Below, one piece after another: positions 54,807 through 63,754 of a stretch of 64,000 bases of DNA. Position 1 is the first letter of the stretch. Each line of letters starts with the position of its first letter. The stretch spans positions 1 to 64,000 of the forward strand of contig JAUCBJ010000203.1 in the NCBI GenBank assembly GCA_032718475.1, in the 5' to 3' direction. This stretch comes from Nemertoderma westbladi (Eukaryota > Xenacoelomorpha > Nemertodermatida > Nemertodermatidae). The position numbers and the translations under genes were made by a program. The notes below the pieces were generated by a model. That model saw nothing but the letters and a program-made list of their open reading frames with translations. It made no database searches and was not told the origin of the DNA.

Positions 54807-55457
54807 TCACCTCAGTGTGACAGCTCGGACACCTCTGCGCCACGTGGTTTTTACGATTTCGCTAATGGTGACTACACAGGTTTTAAGTCATTTATGAGGT
54901 CAATTAAATGGGAAGAAGACGAGTTTGCTTCACGTAGAACAGTGGACGATTTCTTCCTAGCATTTAGCAAGGTTATGAAAAGTGGTATAAATACTTATAT
55001 TCCTTATAAGGAATTTTGTAACGATAGCAACCAAAAGAAGTACCCTCATTACGTCAAGATTTTACAGAAAGCAAAGAAACGCTTGTGGCGCAGGCGTCAC
55101 TCGGAAGGCGGTATGGCTGCGTATAAATGTGTCGCAGCGCAAGCTTCCCGCTCCGCTCACCGTGCTGACTGCGAGCGGGAAATCCGGATTCTCAGTTCTG
55201 GAAACACAAATGCGATCTTTCGGTACCTGAAGAAAAAGAACTCCAACAGATCGGACATTGGCCCCCTGAAATATAAAGGTGAAACAGTAATTGATGACGA
55301 AACTAAGGCTACCATTTTTTCCTCTGTCTTTTCAGAAAATTTTACCCCTGACAATAATGTGCCTTTAAATTTTAACCGCAAAGTACCCTATAATGTTAAT
55401 TTATCTTCTGTTGAATTTAATCCTGTAAATGTTTCAACTTTTTTTTACATAAACTAG

Positions 55458-56040
55458 CTCCAAAACACAGTTCCACCCCGGACGGGTTCCCGGCTATTTT
55501 ATTTTCTAAACTAGCTTGTACAGTTGTACCATAGCAGCGCCCTTATCAGTTATTTTCCGTGTCTCTTTTGAATCGCACGCCCTTCTATCTGTTTGGCTCA
55601 CTGCCTACATTATACCTGTATTTAAAAAGGGCGATTCATAAGACCCTTATAATTACAGACCTATCTCCCTCACGTGTATAACCTGTAAGATAATGGAAAT
55701 GGTAATTAAAGATGGTTTGATAAATTACCTGTTAACAAACAAATTAATTACCTGGCAGCCCGGGCATAACACGGTTTTTTAAAGAGAAAAAGTACATGTA
55801 CACAATTATTAGATTGTCTTTCCAATTGGATTGGTGCAAACTTATAGATAAGCGTAAAAATGTTGATGTAATTAATATATGTAGATTTCTCTAAAGCGTT
55901 CGATTCTGTCGTACATAGTTATCTGTCAGTCTGTCATACATACAGACATACATGTCATACATAGCATTTTTATCCAACAGATCTCAGCAAGTTTTGGTGG
56001 GCAATATGTTTTCACAGGTTTGTGCAGTTATCTCTGGTAG
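55458..56040 (+). pseudogene. LINE reverse-transcriptase domain relic (3' truncated)
   Basis: Finger and palm blocks up to VISG are recognisable with stops after VVP, after KKGDS and after GANL and with at least two frameshifts. The catalytic YADD-containing part, thumb and 3' end are absent: the sequence passes directly into the 49-bp minisatellite at about 56045. Confidence 0.85.
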
Positions 56041-56050
56041 TCTGGTACGG

Positions 56051-56362
56051 TCCCAGACAGCCAGACTAGTTAACCAACCAGTCCTGCAGTCAGCTTAGTT
56101 GTTCACGTGCTGCTCGAAGTCCCAGACTAGTTAACCAGTCCGCTTAGTTGTTCACGTGCTGCTCGAAGTCCCAGACTAGGAAACCAGCAAGTTAGTTGTT
56201 CACGTGCTGCTCGAAGTCCCAGACTAGTTAACCAGTCAGCTTAGTTGTTCATGTGCTGCTCAAAGTCCCAGACTAGTTAACCAGTCAGCTTAGTTGTTAA
56301 CGAGCTGCTCGAAGTCCTAGGCTAGTTAACCAGTCAGCTTAGTTGTTCACGTGCTGCTCGAA
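56051..56362. repeat. 49-bp minisatellite
   Basis: Units starting TCCCAGACTAGTTAACCAG and ending TTCACGTGCTGCTCGAAG begin at about 56051 (longer, diverged), 56120, 56169, 56217, 56266 and 56315, spaced 48-49 bp after the first. The last unit is cut by a transposon and resumes at 58198. Confidence 0.9.
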
Positions 56363-58197
56363 CAGTCACTGATCTATGCCAAAATTGGCATTTTTCAAAA
56401 TTGGAAGTTTTCATGCCAAAATTGGAATTTTTGATATATTTTCTGTCCAGGGTCAGCCAATATTGGCTCTTGGCTGGGGTTAACTAAATTTTGCAAAAAA
56501 TTATATTTTGATGCATTTAGAAACTTATGACCGAGATAAAAAAAAATTCACCATGCTTTTGGTTTTTTATGATTAAAATTTTGATACTGTAACCTCTAGT
56601 TCCAAAATTGGAAGTTTTTGACCTGCCATTTTTGGCATTTTTTATTCTGATAGAGGAAGAGCAGCTGCAGACTGGCAGATAGAGATATCTGTATATTGGT
56701 ATATTACCGAACTTTTGTTGTAAATGTGTCAGTGTCATGCTGTGCTGCTGTGACAGCTGTGATGTGACATTATACATTCTAGTGCAGTAGTGAGTTGCAT
56801 GTGCTTGTGTGTGTAGTATATGGGTACTTGTACTATCCAATATCCGAATACCTTAATGTGAATGTTAACCTTGATATGATATCTTCTTAACTACATAAGA
56901 AACGCCCTGCGCTGGGCCATACAACAATGTAAGATTTGATCACATTATCAATTTCAATACTTTGTCTCTGTTTGTGTATAACTATACATTCTGACCTTTT
57001 TTTAAGAATTCACCATCACCTGCTTAGCTTGAAGAAGACTTAGTTCCAGTTGTTGTGTTAGTGTTAGTACTTCCAGAGGCGGTCATTCATTACCAGTGCC
57101 TTTTGTTTTATTAAATGCCGACTTTGTGCCACACATCTACCTGTCTACTGCATAAGTAACCGCTTTAGATCCTAGAGCACCTTAGACCCTGAACGAACTT
57201 AGATCTTGGGTGAACTTAGATCCTTCCCATTTGAACTTAGATCCTTCCCAGGCAGCCAAGCGAACTTAGATACTTCCCCTACTGCCATACGAACTTAGAT
57301 CCTTCCCATATGAACTTCGATCCTCAAAGTACGAACTTAGATTCCACCTTGCATATATCTGTATATATCAGTTCAGTATATTGCTGTACCATAGCTGTGT
57401 TAATGTAAAAACGTCATCCCCATACTGCCATAGGCCAGCAGACCTTACTGTAAATATTATCACGCTTGAAGGGAAGCGAACTTACAGTAGATCCTACTAC
57501 CATAATAATAATAAATAATACATTGCACCGAATTAGCTATTAATTTGCAAATTATAGTTTGTTGGTGATTAACTAATCGCAACTACTTTGAGTGTATGAC
57601 TTATTTGCATTAGATCATTATAAGTCTGTAAGTACTTTTATATGCTTAATGTAAAATGTAACACAGTACAATACTATAATATCAGTTGAACGTGGCCAGC
57701 ACTATATGATGTGGGATCTAAGTTCGCCTCTCATCTAGCAGTCTAGCGTGTGCTAAGGAATTTGTATAAATCTGGGATCTAAGTTCACCTAGTTCAGTAG
57801 TTAGGATCTAAGCTCCCCCGGACTACTGGATAGGATCTAAGTTCACTTAGTTAGGATCTAAGTTCAACCAGACTGCCAGATATAGGATCTATGTTCGCAT
57901 ATATCTGTATATAGGACCCAAGTTCGCATAGATATAAGTTCCTCAAACTGTCAAAGTCACGCCCTGCAGGATCTAAGTTCGTTTACCGAAATATATATAA
58001 TGCAAATGCATCATTACCTATACGGTAATAAATTTGCATGAAAATAGATTAGTTCAAACTGTCAAAATACATTATTAATCTAATATCTGGCTGACTGGTG
58101 CCTATCAGTACTAGTTCCAATTTTGGAATTAATGCCGAAATTGGAATAAAAACTTCCATTTTTGAAAACTGCCAATTTTGGCATAGATCACTGACTG
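56363..58197. mobile_element. CAGTC-terminus transposon 1 (1.84 kb, TSD TCGAA)
   Basis: Terminal inverted repeats begin CAGTCACTGATCTATGCC on the left and, reading inward from the right, CAGTCAGTGATCTATGCC, and extend about 70 bp with repeated CCAAAATTGG palindromes. The flanks are TCGAA at 56358-56362 and 58198-58202. Independent proof of insertion: the minisatellite unit interrupted here resumes after the second TCGAA, so the empty site is known. No transposase frame was recognised, so it is non-autonomous or eroded. The 5-bp duplication and termini do not match an assignment I can make safely; hAT5-like and Transib-like are candidates. Confidence 0.88.
57156..57990. mobile_element. inner segment with opposed GAACTTAGATCC arrays
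   Basis: Seven copies of GAACTTAGATCC or close variants (starts 57195, 57212, 57233, 57262, 57291, 57312, 57333) face eight reverse-complement copies GGATCTAAGTTC (starts 57714, 57775, 57804, 57833, 57854, 57885, 57914, 57969). Outer ends are similar when one is inverted (GTAACCGCTTTAGATCCT against GTAAACGAACTTAGATCCT). It may be a second element nested in transposon 1 or that element's subterminal transposase-binding arrays. No target duplication found. Confidence 0.75.
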
Positions 58198-58262
58198 TCG
58201 AAGCCCCAGACTAGTTAACCAGTCAGCTTAGTTGTTTACGTGCTGCTCGAAGCCCCAGAATA
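58198..58262. repeat. 49-bp minisatellite, continuation after transposon 1
   Basis: TCGAAGCCCCAGACTAG and onward continues the unit split at 56362, adds one near-complete unit and ends near 58262. Confidence 0.85.
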
Positions 58263-58509
58263 GATAAAAAAACAACAATAACGGATGTGTGAGTTAAACC
58301 GATAAGAAATGATTTATTCTGATTCAATGAATTCTATTTAGTCTTACTCTATTCCAGTATTCTATTCATCATTCATGTAGGGCCATAGGGTATTCAATGT
58401 TAAAAAAAGATTTGAATTTACCGCCAAAATATAGGTGGCAGATCTGATCTGCCACCCTTTCTAGTACAAATTACATGTCTTTCAATCATTTGAATTTCCC
58501 GCGCTATGG
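58263..58509. other. intergenic, nothing recognised
   Basis: AT-rich stretch between two transposons with no coding or structural signal seen. Confidence 0.5.
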
Positions 58510-58948
58510 CAGTCAGGAATACTGGTCACAATATGTCCAATTTACAGCCAGAATGTGTCCACGGAAAACGCTCTCAGAGTGAAATTTCTCCATAGTAAAC
58601 AATGCTAAATTTCATTTGAAAACCCGCAGTGAAATTTTAACATTGGCATTCTAAAAATTATGCCATTACAATCGCCATAAAATTCTGTGTATAGGCTGTA
58701 GGCCCCTAAATTAATTTGAGAATTAGAATCTCATCGTTGGGATAACTTATCATAATATTAAAAATAAAAATGTGCCCAGCTTCTGCTTTGAGTACTAGTG
58801 GAGTTACAGCCAAAATATGTCCGGAAATATAATCGCAGCCTGTCGCCTGTGAAGGACAAATAGTGGCTGCACGGACACTTTCTGGCTGTAAATATGTGGA
58901 CAATTTTTGGCTGAGCTTCAGCCAGAAAGTGACCAGTGTTCCTAACTG
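58510..58948. mobile_element. CAGT(C/T)-terminus transposon 2 (0.44 kb, TSD TATGG)
   Basis: Left end CAGTCAGGAATACTGGTCAC; right end, reverse complemented, CAGTTAGGAACACTGGTCAC. Flanked by TATGG at 58505-58509 and 58949-58953. Subterminal repeats of TACAGCCAGAATGTGTCC type occur near both ends and at 58804. Too short to encode a transposase; the minus-strand frames across it are incidental. Confidence 0.85.
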
Positions 58949-60019
58949 TATGGAGCAGGGTGGCACCTTTTAGCTGTTTAGGGACTTGTATACCGGTACC
59001 GGTACTGCTATAGGCAGATACTGAGATACGCATAGCCGTTACACTGTTACACGTTGGGTGACGTTATACTGTTATAGCGGTACGGTACGGTACCGGTCCT
59101 GCCGGCCGGTACCAGTCAGTCTGTGAGAAGTCAAAAATTGGACTTGAGTCCAAAATTGGACTTCGACTCCAGTTCAAGTCCAAAATTGGACTTCTGTGAG
59201 TCCAATATTGGACTTCAAATCAGCCAATTGTTCCAGGGCCTTGGGTAATTGGATCGGGCGGGATTTTTTTTTTTAATCGAAAATATATCAAAAAATAAGA
59301 GTTTTGAACAGGGGGACCTGAAATTCACCAGGGGGAACTTTTTTTATAAGGCTTTAAATTTTTACAAAAGTCCAATATTGGACTTTAAGTCCAATTTTGG
59401 ACGTGACATTGAGAATCAAACTTAAAGGTACATGAAGCATGACAGATGAGAGACAGCCAGACAGCTATTAAGTTATGGAAAGTTACCTTTGCAGCTCTGT
59501 ATGTATCTTCACTCTTCAGTGTACTGTACTTAGAATATAATGGTACATTCTAGCATTCTAGGTACTTTGTACTTTACTTTTAGCATATTGCAGTATTGTT
59601 TAGTTTACAATTTACATTCATGTTATGTCTAACCTTACAGCCTTATGTACCCAGGACTTTAGAGTCTTTAGCTCTTTAGGACTAGATTAGATTATGCTCC
59701 AACAAATATTTAATTACAAATTATATTTGGTGGAAACTGGTAGCAATGCCAGGTTTGCCAACTGCAGCTGCTGCTAAGACTAACTACAGTACAAGCTACG
59801 ATTTCGTCTAAGCCTATGCCCTATGGGAGCCCTATCAGAAAGAAATACCACAAGTTGATGCTACCACCATCTCTTCTAATTTTTCCATACAACAGGAAGG
59901 GTATTTTTAAACGGCTGGATAATGAAAGGGGATTACTAACTGATTAACGTGTTGGGGTCTCCACATAATAAGTACAGAAGTAAGAAGTAACACACGTCAT
60001 ACTGTCATAATCATAAACC

Positions 60020-60075
60020 AATTGAGGGAAAGGAACAGGTTACAGAGGCAGGCTTTTCTAACTAAAACAATAAAC
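60020..60075. repeat. fragment of dispersed MITE core
   Basis: ATTGAGGGAAAGGAACAGG, then TTACAGAGGCAGGC and AATAAAC, matching the core found at 46290-46375, 49400-49475, 52562-52636 and, reverse complemented, 62403-62481. Confidence 0.75.
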
Positions 60076-60239
60076 GGCCACTTTTGACTTTACTAATTGA
60101 AGGAGCCCTATCACCTCACCACATACTATTACTACAATCGGCATGCTGTATTGCAGCTGCATTATATATAAACAGATAAAGGCCCTATTAAGAATGCTGT
60201 GCCGGCTTGTTGACAAAAGTGCGCCTCCACAACTCCCTT

Positions 60240-60391
60240 ACACTCTTACAGCCTTATCACCCATGACATTTGCTAGATCATCTGCATCTTCAAGTCCAGT
60301 GTCCTTTAAGACAGTAAGAAAGATGCGTCTCAAGAAATTCATGGGCTGTCCACAATGCTTATTCACTCCATGAGGTGCACTGGCTGGTCCT
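60240..60391 (-). other. weak open frame inside transposon 3
   Basis: The minus strand reads GPASAPHGVNKHCGQ..., then LRRIFLTVLKDTGL and DADDLANVMGDKAVRV before a stop. The residue mix is protein-like, but no family is recognised. It could be a transposase scrap or captured host sequence. Confidence 0.2.
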
Positions 60392-61062
60392 CACAGCTTA
60401 AAGCAATGTCAAATGTCCTGCAAAGCGGAGGCGGCTTTGTTCTAGTGTCAAGCTTGGGGGAACCAATGACTGAATGAGACACCTCCAACTCCAATGTTAT
60501 ATAGTGTCTGGTTGGAGATGCAGAGATGTGTGCATTGTACTTGACACAGTGAACCTAATCAAAACAATTAGTCAATAAACATTAACTCAATAACAGTTAC
60601 AGTTTACAGTAGTCTTATTTTTGCCATACGAAAATACCACAGGTATGGGTATGTATGAATGAACTACTGAACTATACAGCTATAACTCAACTACCGCTAC
60701 CGCGGTATACACCACTAAGGCAGTAAGGCTACCGCAAAGCCATACCACTACCGCAAAAAGTAACTACTGATGTCTGACTGTGCGTGTGCGATCCCTGCTT
60801 ATAATACTTATAGTTATAATAATTAATTTAATCATTAAAATAATGTTGCATTGTAATTATGTAATATATATGTACTGAGACTGACTGACTGATACGGGAT
60901 ACAGTTTTGATTTAAATACCGATATACCTGTATACAGTATGGCAGCATGGGTACACTTGGAGTTGTACTAAAGTCCAATATTGGACTTTGGAGTCCAAAA
61001 TTGGACTTGAAGTCTAAAATTTGACTTGAAGTCCAATTTTTGACTTCTCACCGACTGCCAGT

Positions 61063-61533
61063 ACCGGTCAGCCGGTTGACCAGTAGCCTGTCTGCCTGTA
61101 GGCTTCAGGGCTTATGTACCGGTACCGTCAGACTGTAAAATATATATACAGACTGACAGATATAAGGTGTAAGGTATACGCATACGGCTGTACGGTACTG
61201 CATACTGGTATAGGCCTACTGCTGTAGGCTACTGCCAGACTGTTCGTATACGGTACCGTACCTCACACTGTCATGTCCCCAATTGCCAGTCCCTGTCATA
61301 CATATATCTGTACCTGTGTACCAGTGTACTGTACTGCTGTACCTGCTACCACTGTACCAGTACCAGCCTACTGCGAACTGATGTACGCTACTTCAGTAGG
61401 CCTGCTTGTATGCAGTTTCTTCCTTACTCTACCAGTCTACTGACTCAGTCGACAGTCGGTAGGTTCTGTTGACTGGTGCTTAGATCGTGGCTTTTCCAGT
61501 TAACATTATTCCATTTTGTATAAAACAAGTAAT
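61063..61533. other. intergenic, rich in TACCGGTA and TAGGCCTA
   Basis: No gene seen. Dense in GTAC, CCGG and AGGCCT palindromes and CTGTACC-type words. Confidence 0.5.
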
Positions 61534-61830
61534 GTGGTTGGAGAAAGCTGCTACTAAGCAGCAACCAATCACGTTAATCCTGTTTTACACAGACAGACAG
61601 AGTCAATGAGAATGGAATATTGCTAACATAGGTTCCACCTTGGTGTAGTGGTTGCATTGAATTCACATCTCCCGTAGGTCATCACATGGGCCAGGACAGT
61701 TTTCGTTATTCTTTATTGTTATTCATTACAACGTCTGCCGACTTATAAGTCGTCAGACTTTGTGCGTAATCCCTGGCCGAAGAAAATTTATTTTTTTTTA
61801 ACATGAAAAAGTTCAGGTTACCTTTATTCC
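61534..61830 (+). repeat. dispersed repeat, copy A (interrupted by SINE)
   Basis: GTGGTTGGAGAAAGCTGCTA through CAACCAATCACGTTAATC and GGAATATTGCTAAC, then after the SINE TGAAAAAGTTCAGGTTACC, matches the reverse complement of 63577-63700, where the two halves are contiguous. Confidence 0.85.
61630..61798 (+). mobile_element. tRNA-derived SINE, 169 bp
   Basis: Inserted into repeat copy A with the direct duplication TAACAT (61624-61629 and 61799-61804); copy B shows the empty site. GTTCCACCTTGGTGTAGTGG contains an A-box-like TGGTGTAGTGG near its start, and GGTCATCACATGGGCC sits at the expected B-box distance in degenerate form. The tail is T-rich (TTCTTTATTGTTATT and a final T9). No longer tRNA-foldable as far as I can judge, so a SINE and not a tRNA gene. 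Confidence 0.7.
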
Positions 61831-61834
61831 ATAT

Positions 61835-62345
61835 CTCAGTATTTGTATTCACTATCACCCTCCCCTTGCAGCCTTGTCTGTCTGCCTGTTTCATTATACA
61901 AGTTACACCGAAAGGAAACCAGTCAGGTGTCAGGCAGAACAGTAGGTACAGTAAAGCAAATTATTAAGAATGAAGCAACAGTAATATGTAATAGCCAAAG
62001 CCAATACCGGCACAGTACTGTAGCAGGTTTTGTTAATTCAAACTTTAAGCCTTAAAGGGGGCCTTATTCTTTCTCATGGTAGTTGCATGGGAACAGTAAT
62101 GACTGAGACGATTGAAAAAGTAGTGGAATGTAATTTATGCGATATGGAAGTACAATACAACCTCTACATTATCGAGACACAAACAAAAAATTGATAAAAA
62201 ACAGAAAAGGGAGAACCGGCAGCGAAACTAAACCATTTCCACGCTGTCCAGCATGCCAGCACTGTTCTTTTTGCTACTCACGTGTCGGGAATGCTACAGT
62301 CAGACCTTGGAACGATTGAATGGGTATGATGTAGCGTTTGCACAG
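61835..62345. other. intergenic, nothing recognised
   Basis: Several short open frames without domains. No structured element seen. Confidence 0.5.
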
Positions 62346-62347
62346 GT

Positions 62348-62546
62348 GTAAAAGCTACGCCGACAACCGGCAACCACTGCCCACAACAGCAAATATGAAA
62401 ATGTAACCTGAGTTCCTAACTCTCGTTTATTGTTTTGGTTAGACTAACCTTCCACTGTAACCTGTTCCTTTCCCTCAATTAACTAATTAATAAATAACAT
62501 TAATTAGCTTTAATAATGGTTGTCGGCGTTACGGCGTAGCATTTAC
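62348..62546. mobile_element. MITE with GCTACGCCG inverted termini
   Basis: Left GTAAAAGCTACGCCGACAAC; right, reverse complemented, GTAAATGCTACGCCG, then a 6-bp extra segment, then GACAACC. The interior is the shared MITE core (GTTTATTGTTTTGG, then GTAACCTGTTCC, TTTCCCTCAATT). The exact outer ends and target duplication are not clear. Confidence 0.65.
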
Positions 62547-62549
62547 TGT

Positions 62550-62930
62550 ACATACACCCCGTTTGCAGTGAAGTGGTTGGTATCATAAAATTTGTGTGAA
62601 TAAAACGCAACACGAGTTTCGGGGTGATGAACTGATATGTGAGTATGTGAGACCTGCATTTTCCACACATTGAATATTACTATGTCTGTACGTGGCAAGT
62701 ACCGGTACTTCAATGAGATATGAGTACTGTACAGTATGTTTATTACTAAACCAGACTTATAAATATTTAATTTACAGTTTACATCATTGTAATTAAACTA
62801 ACCCACTTACGTACTGACTTACACAACATACGGTATTTTTTATTTTTCTTGCATATATTATGCCTTGTATTGTACCATTATACAGATATAATAAATATTA
62901 TATGGCTTACTCGATTACTAACTGACAATC
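62550..62930. other. intergenic, nothing recognised
   Basis: AT-rich; no coding or repeat structure supported. Confidence 0.5.
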
Positions 62931-62949
62931 ACTAGCAGCTTAATTACTG

Positions 62950-63310
62950 TGGGGCGAGCCACGAAGTGAGCGAAGCCTTAGCATATGGGTACCATTAACG
63001 AGTTGTCTGTCGTCGTCGTCGTCGTCTGTCGTAAATTTTTGATCGCTAATAACTCGGTTATTCCTTGATGACATTAAACGAAACTCGGTACGTATGTATT
63101 CCGGCAAAAGTTTAGAAAGAATCTCAAGTTTTGTCAAAAACGAACGAACGCAACGAGTTTACAGTGGATACGAGTACCCATCTGCCATAAATCAGCTGTT
63201 ACTCTCACAGTTTCAAGACTTTGCACAGTTGTAAAGGTCGTTAGTCTCCGTTTAGGGAAATTATTTTAAGACAAAACAGGACGAGCGCAACGAGGCTCAT
63301 GAAGGAGAAC
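62950..63310. other. block with GAGCGAAGC / GAGCGCAACGAGGC words
   Basis: GCGAGCCACGAAGTGAGCGA near 62953 and GACGAGCGCAACGAGGCTCA near 63281 bracket a CG-rich-word stretch including ACGAACGAACGCAACGAG, unlike the neighbouring AT-rich DNA. Possibly an old transposon; no coding frame supported. Confidence 0.4.
63001..63031. repeat. GTC trinucleotide microsatellite
   Basis: Five to six tandem GTC units flanked by GTCTGTC on each side. Confidence 0.85.
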
Positions 63311-63576
63311 AGTATTGTAAAACTAAAAATGTCATACTTAACTTAAATAGCCCTAGTTAGAAGGTTTACAAATGACAGTTAAAGTGTGTAAGGGCAAACT
63401 GAAATGGATCTATATTTTTACAACTAGTTTATCACAAACTGATAGCATCGTCTTCACTCATATATTTTAGGAAAGACAGTTTTCGTATATCTAATAGAGA
63501 TTAGTATAATGTACTTTCTAATTTAGGCTCTCGTGCTGCGCGAAGGCCCCACGAACGTGTAATATCTGATTACTTT

Positions 63577-63700
63577 GGAATAATGGTAACCTGAACTTTT
63601 TGAAGTTAGCAATATTCCATTCCCATTGACTCTGTGTTAAACATGATTAACGTGATTGGTTGCTGGTTAGTAGCAGCCCCTAGCAGGTTTCTCCAACCAC
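63577..63700 (-). repeat. dispersed repeat, copy B (uninterrupted)
   Basis: Reverse-complement relative of 61534-61830 lacking the SINE. It differs from copy A by small indels, e.g. ACACAGAGTC against ACACAGACAGACAGAGTC. Confidence 0.85.
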
Positions 63701-63724
63701 CTTTAAAGCACCTGTGGTTCTGTT

Positions 63725-63754
63725 GTACTTGTAGGACTGAAGTCCTACAAGTAC
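63725..63754. other. perfect palindrome, 14-bp arms
   Basis: GTACTTGTAGGACT, two spacer bases (GA), then its exact reverse complement. Downstream text repeats GTACTGAAG/AAGTACTGAAG words. Strong hairpin or cruciform potential. Confidence 0.8.

Larger units (their letters stand above)
53942..56040 (+). pseudogene. decayed non-LTR retrotransposon (APE endonuclease + reverse transcriptase, CR1/Jockey-like)
   Basis: The relic preserves collinear protein blocks in shifting frames. A Ser/Pro/Gln-rich leader (53942-54104) ends at a stop. Endonuclease follows: FNARSLKNKL (about 54156-54185), ITETW (54237-54251, catalytic Glu), GGGVALLVR, an in-frame TAA at 54543, ITGDFNLP (54555-54578), LDLIFTT and the catalytic-His motif SEHATVSF (54771-54794). 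The linker stays open to 55457. Reverse transcriptase resumes after a frameshift in an oligo-T run with PDGFPAILF (about 55478), then NYRPISLT (55651-55674), another shift, STCTQLLD, YVDFSKAFDSV (55878-55910, motif A Asp) and FLSNRSQQVLVG (from 55967), ending at VISG (about 56037). The segment between motif A and FLSNRSQ is too short and everything after VISG is gone. Several stops rule out activity. The motif style fits the CR1/Jockey group; the exact clade needs phylogeny. Confidence 0.9.
59117..61057. mobile_element. CAGTC-terminus transposon 3 (1.94 kb, TSD CCAGT)
   Basis: Left end CAGTCTGTGAGAAGTC; right end, reverse complemented, CAGTCGGTGAGAAGTC; both continue AAAAATTGGACTT. Flanked by CCAGT at 59112-59116 and 61058-61062. 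AGTCCAATATTGGACT and AGTCCAAAATTGGACT palindromes recur inside both ends (59131-59213, 59367-59401, 60972-61044). The interior contains a fragment of the shared MITE core (60020-60075) and a weak minus-strand open frame, but no recognised transposase. Confidence 0.87.

Noticed and set aside
58706-59033. Two overlapping minus-strand frames as genes
   Set aside because: They overlap the right end of transposon 2 in two different frames and show no domain.
61630-61720. Functional tRNA gene
   Set aside because: Only an A-box-like and a degraded B-box-like sequence are present; no complete cloverleaf can be drawn, and the segment has the boundaries of a SINE insertion.
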